Program-made: the position numbers and the translations under genes | IMG/VR virus record: IMGVR_UViG_3300027852_000042 | Coordinates: 1-62,768 of that record | Length of the DNA stretch: 62,768 nucleotides | Source: a virus | Strand: one strand, 5' to 3' | In this document: positions 56,890-62,768 of the stretch, piece after piece | Layout: the number at the start of each line of letters is the position of its first letter | How positions within the stretch are numbered: the first letter of the stretch is position 1 | Notes under the pieces: model-generated | Database searches by the model: none | What the model saw: the letters and a program-made list of their open reading frames with translations, nothing else | Told to the model about the DNA's origin: nothing

Positions 56890-59667
56890 ATGCTTATTTC
56901 TAACGGTAGCATACTTAATGAGAAGTGTTACAACATAGCGTTAGCTAAACCTAACGTCTATGAAGATAGCTGTGGTGTTACACCACAACAGTCAAATTGT
57001 TCCGTATTTAGCGAAAATGGTTTAGGGCTTTCTGACTGGACTGATGCTGGTTCAGGAGATGGCGTAGTTTCTGAAGTAGAGTACGTTAATAAGAAAAGGT
57101 TTAAGTTTGATTCTGGTAGTGGTTCTGGTAACAATGCTTGGGTAACACAAGATGTTGGAAGCTTTGGTAACAGAGTAGTAGCTACAATTAAGCTAAACAG
57201 TTCTCTTTTGGGTCTTAAAGCCGATAATAATCATTTTTCTTTTGTAGTTGAAAGGGCAGGTGTTAGACTAGTTTTAGGTTTTGCCAGTGATGGTTTATTT
57301 ATTTATGTTACAGGGTATACTGAAGTGGGAACTAACTTGGTAAGTTTGGATACAGATCAAGTATGGACGTTTGATTGCGACTTTACCACGCCTGCAACTG
57401 CTTCTTGCGATATATACTTGAACGGGGTCTTACAAGCGTCTTCGGTGGACTGTAGTTCTACGGGTACATACACCGAAGGTAAAGTTTCAATGATCCAACA
57501 AGGTGAATCAATATCAAACTGTGTTACTTATGTTGACAGTATTGAAATCGGTGATGACTTAATTACAGATGGCATCGACACTTGGGTTGATACCGATAAC
57601 GGAACTGGCGCAGAAAGTTCTCAAGCAGTATTTCAGGGAGACAGTTGGTTTAAGTTAGATAGTGGTGTTCAATCAGGTAGTAATTATGCGCGGATAGAAA
57701 GAGATATTGGTTCTTTCGATGAGGATAGAATTGTCCTTGGTCTTGATACTTATTTCGAAGCTTTAGGGATTAGAGGCGATACCGACCTGCATCAATGTCT
57801 TTTACAAAAAGATGATGTACAAATACTTATACAATTCGCTACAGATGGGTTGTTTGTATATGATGGGGCAGCTTACAATGAAGCCGGAACAGATTTAGTT
57901 GAAGTCGGGGAGGAACAGTCCTGGACTTTTGATATTACAGTTACAACACCTGCTAGTGCTACGATGGATATTATGCTTAATGGTGTTGTGGTGGCAACGG
58001 GGATTGATTGTAGTTATGATACCGGGGGCACAGAAGGGTTTATACAGTTTACCCAACATGGCTACACCACAGCCAACAGAATAACCTATGTTAAAAACAT
58101 TAGCATCGGTGATAAGTTTCTATGGAATGATGATGATACTGGTACTGGTGTAAGCTCACAGGCAACACATTTAACTAAATCACGTTTCAAGTTCACTAAT
58201 GCTGGAAGTACTGGAAGTTCAAATACGCCTACTAGGACAATTTATTTTGATGAAGATTTAGGAGACAGGATAGTATTTTCTGTTGCCCTAAATTTTGATT
58301 TAATCGGTACTTATGTAAGCGGCGATACACCTTATTTATATTTAGCTCGTACCGATGTGTGTTTACATGTAGAATTTTCTACTAATGGTATATACGTTCA
58401 CGATGGGGCCGATTTTCAAAATATCATAAACTTGGCTGTTTTAGATACAGATCAAGTCTATACTTTTGATTGTGATTTTAGCACCCCAGCTTCGGCTAGT
58501 TGCGATATTTATTTAGATGGTGTACTAAAAATAGCGGGTGTTGACTGTAGCCATACTGGAACGTTTAACCAACGTCTGCTGCTTGGTTTTTACGAAACAA
58601 CTACAGCAGATCAAGTATTTTATGTAAACAATCTGCAAGTTGGGGATAATTTGGTTCAAACTAATGCTAATTACGAAGATTTCCTGGCTGATTATACGGA
58701 AACCGACCCAAATTCCCATATAACAGTAGAACAATTCCAAAATACAGTAGCCGCCTTAGCAAGAAATGAAGATGCTTACGTACATAAAGATTTTGGGGCC
58801 GGGCATTTCGCCGGTGACTTTAGAATCAGAACTGCTATTAGAGTTACAGCACATAGTGATAATGGAGAGGTCGTTGTACTTGGCCTTGCAAACACGGTTA
58901 ATGATTGGAGGGGCAATCAGGCAGCCAACGAGCCTCAACTATTACTTAAGCTGGATTATGCAACATCCACCTATCGAATCCAAATTCATGAAACGGATAG
59001 CGGGACACTTTACAGCGATACTTATAATTGCGTCCAAGGTAAAACTTATTATATAGAATTTGTACGATCTATTACCGAGGCTACACATGGAAAGCTATAC
59101 GCTTTCATCTACGAGGACGAGGATTACACGCTATGGCTTTATACCCTTGAGTTAGATTTACATGCAGATATTGATTTTAAGTGTCTCTTTCCTGTGCAAT
59201 CTGGAAACGACAGTGAAACCCATAATATTTCTGGCTGGGCCAAAAACCTTGAGTTAGTTTCTTATGAAGAAGGAGAAGCAGTTTTTACGGTTAACGACAC
59301 ATACCACGTTCACATAGCCGATGAAATTCAAGCTTTTCTCGGTGGTTTTACGGTAAATAGCTCTTATCATGAACATATAGTTGACCAACTTCAATGGTTC
59401 GGTAAAACTATTTCGTTGAACGATGCTTACCATGAACACTTCGCCGATGAGGTCACAGCCTTTATAGCTACCTTGTTGCTCGATAGTGCTTACCATGAAC
59501 ACTTCGCCGATAAAATAACAATACCATTTTATCCTACAGAGTATGTTACGTGGTGTAGAACTTGTAGTTTAGTTTATAGGCCTGACAATAGAATTTATAA
59601 TTCTCCTGAAGAAACTTGTCCTAGGTGTCATAATCTTATACAGAGGCCACTAGATGAATCTCAGTAA
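56890..59667 (+). CDS. Multi-domain virion protein: three LamG-like repeats, HEH repeats, zinc ribbon
   Basis: 925 aa. Three ~190-residue concanavalin/LamG-like copies, each with TFDCDF or TFDITV, TPA-x-A-x-x-D-I-x-L-N/D-G-V and an I-G-D ending. Then a fourth beta block, and near residues 790-880 four copies of N-D/S-x-Y-H-E/V-H-x-A-D, the HEH repeats. The end (CRTC...CPRC) is a zinc ribbon. LamG folds bind sugars; HEH repeats may bind metal. Likely a large exposed appendage. Nothing seen as catalytic. Confidence 0.65.
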   Translation: MLISNGSILNEKCYNIALAKPNVYEDSCGVTPQQSNCSVFSENGLGLSDWTDAGSGDGVVSEVEYVNKKRFKFDSGSGSGNNAWVTQDVGSFGNRVVATIKLNSSLLGLKADNNHFSFVVERAGVRLVLGFASDGLFIYVTGYTEVGTNLVSLDTDQVWTFDCDFTTPATASCDIYLNGVLQASSVDCSSTGTYTEGKVSMIQQGESISNCVTYVDSIEIGDDLITDGIDTWVDTDNGTGAESSQAVFQGDSWFKLDSGVQSGSNYARIERDIGSFDEDRIVLGLDTYFEALGIRGDTDLHQCLLQKDDVQILIQFATDGLFVYDGAAYNEAGTDLVEVGEEQSWTFDITVTTPASATMDIMLNGVVVATGIDCSYDTGGTEGFIQFTQHGYTTANRITYVKNISIGDKFLWNDDDTGTGVSSQATHLTKSRFKFTNAGSTGSSNTPTRTIYFDEDLGDRIVFSVALNFDLIGTYVSGDTPYLYLARTDVCLHVEFSTNGIYVHDGADFQNIINLAVLDTDQVYTFDCDFSTPASASCDIYLDGVLKIAGVDCSHTGTFNQRLLLGFYETTTADQVFYVNNLQVGDNLVQTNANYEDFLADYTETDPNSHITVEQFQNTVAALARNEDAYVHKDFGAGHFAGDFRIRTAIRVTAHSDNGEVVVLGLANTVNDWRGNQAANEPQLLLKLDYATSTYRIQIHETDSGTLYSDTYNCVQGKTYYIEFVRSITEATHGKLYAFIYEDEDYTLWLYTLELDLHADIDFKCLFPVQSGNDSETHNISGWAKNLELVSYEEGEAVFTVNDTYHVHIADEIQAFLGGFTVNSSYHEHIVDQLQWFGKTISLNDAYHEHFADEVTAFIATLLLDSAYHEHFADKITIPFYPTEYVTWCRTCSLVYRPDNRIYNSPEETCPRCHNLIQRPLDESQ

Positions 59668-60505
59668 TTTAGAGGAAGAGTTGGATATAATCATTAACAA
59701 CACTGTCTTTGAGGCTAATTTTGGTAGATGGCTAAACAATGCTGTCTTGGAAATAGCAAACGATTTTGAGCTTCCAGATCTTCGCTTAAAGAGGCCTGTT
59801 GAGTTTAATGTTCTCGAAACCGAGTGGCTTTATATCCTACCAACACTTAATGATGATTGGGTATTGGATAGATCATACGTAGTTGGTGGTAGGGTTGATA
59901 GCGGAGAAGATGTCTGTGTTTGCATATTGGCTCATACTGCAACGGCAGATGATGAACCCGGGACCGGGGTTAATTGGGAAACTTATTGGAGGCTTGAGAT
60001 AGGTGGTACAAGTGGATATCAGAAGAAGGTGTTTAAATGTAGGGATAGCGCGGGGGCCAAGGTTATAATTCATACAAACTTTGACTACATCGATCAGTTG
60101 GATTATGATCATAGCGAAACCGGTGATCACGTTCTTCGTCTTGGAGTTGAGGGAAATTCCTTTGCTGTTTACCCTATGGCCGAAGAGTCAATTTATCTCT
60201 GGTTTTACAGAAAGCCAGTCCCCATGGTAGAAGTGTATGATATTCCAGATGGAGTTCCTGAAGAGTTTCATAGGAGAGTTATTCTTCCAAAGGTAGTTTT
60301 GCAGAACTTTGAGATTATCGAGAATATAGCAGAGGGGACACTTTCTCAGTCTTTGGCATACTGGAGCGGTAAATATCACGAGGGTCTGTATGGTAGTTCT
60401 GGTGGCGATCTTGGTATGATTCATAGCATTGCAAAAAGTAAACCACCCAGAAAGCATGGTGGGTATCAATCTATAGGGGGGAACAGAAGACGTGGCTGGT
60501 CTTGA
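59654..60505 (+). CDS. Connector/adaptor protein with an inserted carbohydrate-binding-like module
   Basis: 283 aa, overlapping the previous gene by 14 bases. N-terminus WLNNAVLEIANDFELPDLRLK and C-terminus FHRRVILPKVVLQNFEIIEN fit podovirus head-tail adaptors. Residues about 67-115 (DRSYVVGG, VCVCILAHTATADDEPGTG and WETYWRLE) match the CBM5/12 layout (Y-x-x-G...Y-C-x-x-x-H-T...P-x-x-G-x-x-W-x-x-Y-W), as an insertion between the two halves. Confidence 0.6.
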   Translation: MNLSNLEEELDIIINNTVFEANFGRWLNNAVLEIANDFELPDLRLKRPVEFNVLETEWLYILPTLNDDWVLDRSYVVGGRVDSGEDVCVCILAHTATADDEPGTGVNWETYWRLEIGGTSGYQKKVFKCRDSAGAKVIIHTNFDYIDQLDYDHSETGDHVLRLGVEGNSFAVYPMAEESIYLWFYRKPVPMVEVYDIPDGVPEEFHRRVILPKVVLQNFEIIENIAEGTLSQSLAYWSGKYHEGLYGSSGGDLGMIHSIAKSKPPRKHGGYQSIGGNRRRGWS

Positions 60506-61400
60506 AGATATTGATGCATCAAATCCACATGGTAGTGAATCTCCAACACAGGGAGACAATAGGATTCGAGAACTGGCAAGTAAACTCTTAGAATCATTTG
60601 GGGTAGAACACCATCTTGCCGGGGAACATTCTTTTAGTGTGGGTAGTTTAGGGGAAAGGCCATCTGCTGGGCATGAAGGTAGGTTTTACATCCAGACAAG
60701 TGGTGTTGTTGAGACTGAATTGTATTATGATGATGGGGCTGATTGGATCCAACTTACCAGTAATCAGTCCTTGGCAGATTTACTGGATGCTATGGGTGGA
60801 GGGGGTGGTGATCTTTTATCTATACATAAGGCCGCTAATCCAATAGACCATCCAAGCAATAGTGTTCGATATAATCACATTGAAGCTGGTGCAATTGTTA
60901 AAAAGCACTTAGATGGTAGCTTGGACGTTGATCCTATTGCCGAATTGGTTGATGGTAGTGATATAACAGATACATTCCATAGTCACTCGCAATATGAAGC
61001 GTCTTCTACCATCCCAGATGGAAGCATTGCACCGATTAAGATGACCGATACTATAGTTGGTGATGTTATTATTGGGTCTGCCCCAACTACAGTATTGGTT
61101 ACAGAAACAAGTTATGCGAAAATTAAGGAAATAAAAATACTTAGACCTGGAAATATTAGAGTAAGGTGGGCTGTTGAAATTCCTATTGGTGGAACCGTTT
61201 ATACCCAAGTATATAAAAATGGATTCCCACAAGGGTCTGAACATAGTTCTTCTGTAGATGCTATTTTCTACGAAGATATTAGTGCTGTGGAAAACGATTT
61301 AATTCAGCTATATGCAAAGAAGACTGGTTCTGACAATAATTACATAAAGGATTTCAATATTTGCTGTGACTGGGCTTGTGAAACACTTTTAGATTCATAA
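60492..61400 (+). CDS. Tail fibre-like protein
   Basis: 302 aa from a GTG overlapping the previous stop. The start (EDIDASNPHGSESPTQGDNRIRELASKLLESFGVEH) is a pattern I know from fibre proteins. An FHSHSQYEASST segment and a C-terminal beta domain with SYAKIKEIKILRPGNIRVRW follow. Probably an oligomeric appendage. Confidence 0.6.
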   Translation: MAGLEDIDASNPHGSESPTQGDNRIRELASKLLESFGVEHHLAGEHSFSVGSLGERPSAGHEGRFYIQTSGVVETELYYDDGADWIQLTSNQSLADLLDAMGGGGGDLLSIHKAANPIDHPSNSVRYNHIEAGAIVKKHLDGSLDVDPIAELVDGSDITDTFHSHSQYEASSTIPDGSIAPIKMTDTIVGDVIIGSAPTTVLVTETSYAKIKEIKILRPGNIRVRWAVEIPIGGTVYTQVYKNGFPQGSEHSSSVDAIFYEDISAVENDLIQLYAKKTGSDNNYIKDFNICCDWACETLLDS

Positions 61401-61406
61401 GGATAA

Positions 61407-62768
61407 ATGATGTTAATAGAATCTGCTGGATATTTAGGTGATGTTGCCGAAAATGCTACCATTACTTTCTTCTGGAACACAAAAGGTGCTGATGGTGCCA
61501 GTATCACTAGGTCTACAGACGGATCTATCTCTGTCTATAAAGACGATAGCGATACGGAAATTACTGCTGGAATTACAGATGACGAAGACGCTGATGGTAA
61601 AACCGGAGTGCATAGGTGCGTAATTGTTTTAACTGATGCTGCTTATTCTATTGGATCTGATTACAATGTTGTACTGGGTGGGTCTGTTGTTGATACTAAA
61701 ACTGTTAACGCACCTATCGCTTCGTTTAGTATCCAAAATCGCTATCAACCTTTTACGCTTACTCAAATACGAACTCAGGTTGATGACGGATTAGTAGCCA
61801 TACACCTTGATCACCTATTATTGGCCTCAACTGTAAGCGATGCTACCCCCGGTGCCAGCGTTTTCGAAACAGCCTTAACTGAAATTTCAAACGATCACTA
61901 CAACGACTCTATTATTTTTTTTATTTCCGGAAATCTCGCTAATCAAGGTAGGCGCATTTCAGATTATGTTGGATCTTCAAAAGAGATTACGGTATCTCCT
62001 AGTTTTACGGAAGCACCTGGGGATGGAGATGCTTTTTTGATTATGACTTCAATCTATCTTAAGGACCCAGCCATTGATGGTATCGATAGTAGGACAGAAC
62101 ATATAGATCATCTATTTATATCTTCAACGGTAAACGATGTAACCCCAGCGACAGATAGTTTTGATACTAATCTAACCGAAGCATCGGATGACCATCATAA
62201 CGATTCAATTATTTTCTTTGTTGGGGCAAGCCCTCTAGCAAACCAAGCCAGGAGAATAAGCGATTATATTGGGTCAAGTAAAAACATTACTGTAACTCCA
62301 CCATTTACAGAGGCTCCTGCTAACGGCGATGAGTTTTTGATCTGCCCTGCTTTTTATCTGAAAGATTTACTTATAGATGGGGTCAACTCAAGGACATCGG
62401 ATATAGATCACTTGTTTTTATCTGCTGAAGTCGATGATGTTAGCGCGTCTACCACTGTCTTCATTACTGATCTAACCGAAGCATCGGATGATCACTACAA
62501 CGACTCTATTCTCTTTTTTGTTTCCGGGAATCTCGCTAATCAAGGTAGGAGAATACTTGACTATGATGGAACAACCAAGACAGTTACACTGGCAACTGCA
62601 TTGACCGAAGCCCCTGCTAACGGTGACGAGTTCCTAGTTGTACCAGCCATATTTTTAAGAGATACCCAGATTGAAGACATTAAGGAAAGAACGGATAGAC
62701 TCCAGTACGATAGTTCTGATTATGTTAGAAGTGTTCAAGTCTATCCTACCGGTGTTGTAGTTGCTGGT
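61407..62768 (+). CDS. Repeat-containing tail fibre-like protein, 5' part
   Basis: Starts at 61407 and runs past the right end; joined to 2-340 it makes 524 aa. Residues 1-105 are a beta domain (NATITFFWNTKGADGASITR). After that come three ~100-residue repeats (units start near 61810, 62106 and 62407), each with IDHLF/LL, a D-V-T-P-A-like turn, ALTE-x-S-N/D-D-H-Y/H-N-D-S-I and GNLANQGRRIS-D-Y. DNA of parts of the repeats is nearly identical, so the repeats were recently copied. Confidence 0.8.
   Translation, partial: MMLIESAGYLGDVAENATITFFWNTKGADGASITRSTDGSISVYKDDSDTEITAGITDDEDADGKTGVHRCVIVLTDAAYSIGSDYNVVLGGSVVDTKTVNAPIASFSIQNRYQPFTLTQIRTQVDDGLVAIHLDHLLLASTVSDATPGASVFETALTEISNDHYNDSIIFFISGNLANQGRRISDYVGSSKEITVSPSFTEAPGDGDAFLIMTSIYLKDPAIDGIDSRTEHIDHLFISSTVNDVTPATDSFDTNLTEASDDHHNDSIIFFVGASPLANQARRISDYIGSSKNITVTPPFTEAPANGDEFLICPAFYLKDLLIDGVNSRTSDIDHLFLSAEVDDVSASTTVFITDLTEASDDHYNDSILFFVSGNLANQGRRILDYDGTTKTVTLATALTEAPANGDEFLVVPAIFLRDTQIEDIKERTDRLQYDSSDYVRSVQVYPTGVVVAG
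62643..62768. repeat. Terminal duplication of the contig, right copy
   Basis: Same 126 bases as 2-127. Removing one copy gives a circle of about 62,642 bp and keeps the reading frame starting at 61407 open to its stop at 338-340. Confidence 0.9.

Noticed and set aside
61407-62768. Diversity-generating retroelement target in the fibre repeats
   Set aside because: No reverse transcriptase in the window and differences between copies are not confined to adenines.
1-62768. tRNA genes
   Set aside because: I saw no cloverleaf-like sequence with a GTTCRA loop and acceptor stem in the intergenic stretches; a covariance search would be needed to be sure.

Overview
The window is a tailed-phage genome of the short-tailed (podovirus-like) kind, and it looks complete. 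Bases 2-127 reappear as 62643-62768, so the sequence closes into a circle of about 62.64 kb. An open reading frame (61407 to the right end, then 2 to 340) runs unbroken across the junction. The host is bacterial: genes have Shine-Dalgarno sites and the visible promoters are sigma70-like. I cannot name the host or a described relative. I see no integrase, DNA polymerase, RNA polymerase, tRNA, reverse transcriptase or CRISPR array.

Layout. (a) The late/virion module is rightward from 48.3 kb, through the junction, to a terminator at 19.72-19.75 kb. It holds small and large terminase (the large one interrupted by an intein), portal, scaffold, major capsid protein, head-completion and decoration-type proteins, and a connector with an inserted carbohydrate-binding-like module. 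It continues with several repeat-rich fibre-like proteins, a beta-propeller (Asp-box) protein, a gp10-like tail hub, a GNAT-fold protein, two paralogous internal proteins, a 609-residue protein, a 2459-residue giant with a GGDEF-like domain, and a likely receptor-binding protein. (b) 19.8-23.6 kb, rightward: small membrane or coiled-coil proteins, then a recombination cassette (PD-(D/E)XK exonuclease, accessory protein, Bet/RecT annealase) starting exactly at a promoter, so probably leaderless, and two small DNA-binding proteins. (c) 23.6-33.2 kb, leftward: about 20 small early genes behind one strong promoter. They include an AAA+ ATPase of the Ycf46 type with Ycf35/DUF1257-like, DUF2997-like and DUF3150-like partners, and many Cys-rich zinc-ribbon proteins. 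(d) 33.2-36.0 kb: control region with divergent promoters, operator-like repeats, several very small genes and about 1.1 kb of non-coding, strand-biased and AT-rich sequence. (e) 36.0-48.0 kb, rightward: early/middle genes including an MmcB-like protein, a MazG-like protein, an Xre regulator, a lambda O-type replication initiator carrying iterons inside its own gene, a DnaB-like helicase domain protein, dUTPase, two secreted Fn3-like proteins, an M15 peptidase (probable endolysin), a RuvC-like resolvase and an archaeal-type thymidylate synthase.

How it fits together. Near-identical 20-bp sequences over the -10 boxes of the promoters at 20.55 kb (recombination) and 35.94 kb (replication) suggest one repressor controls both. 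Replication probably starts at the iterons in the O-like gene, with the O protein loading the adjacent DnaB-like ATPase. dUTPase, MazG-like and thymidylate synthase proteins tune nucleotide pools, and terminase packages the DNA. All functional calls come from motifs read by eye; no database search was run.
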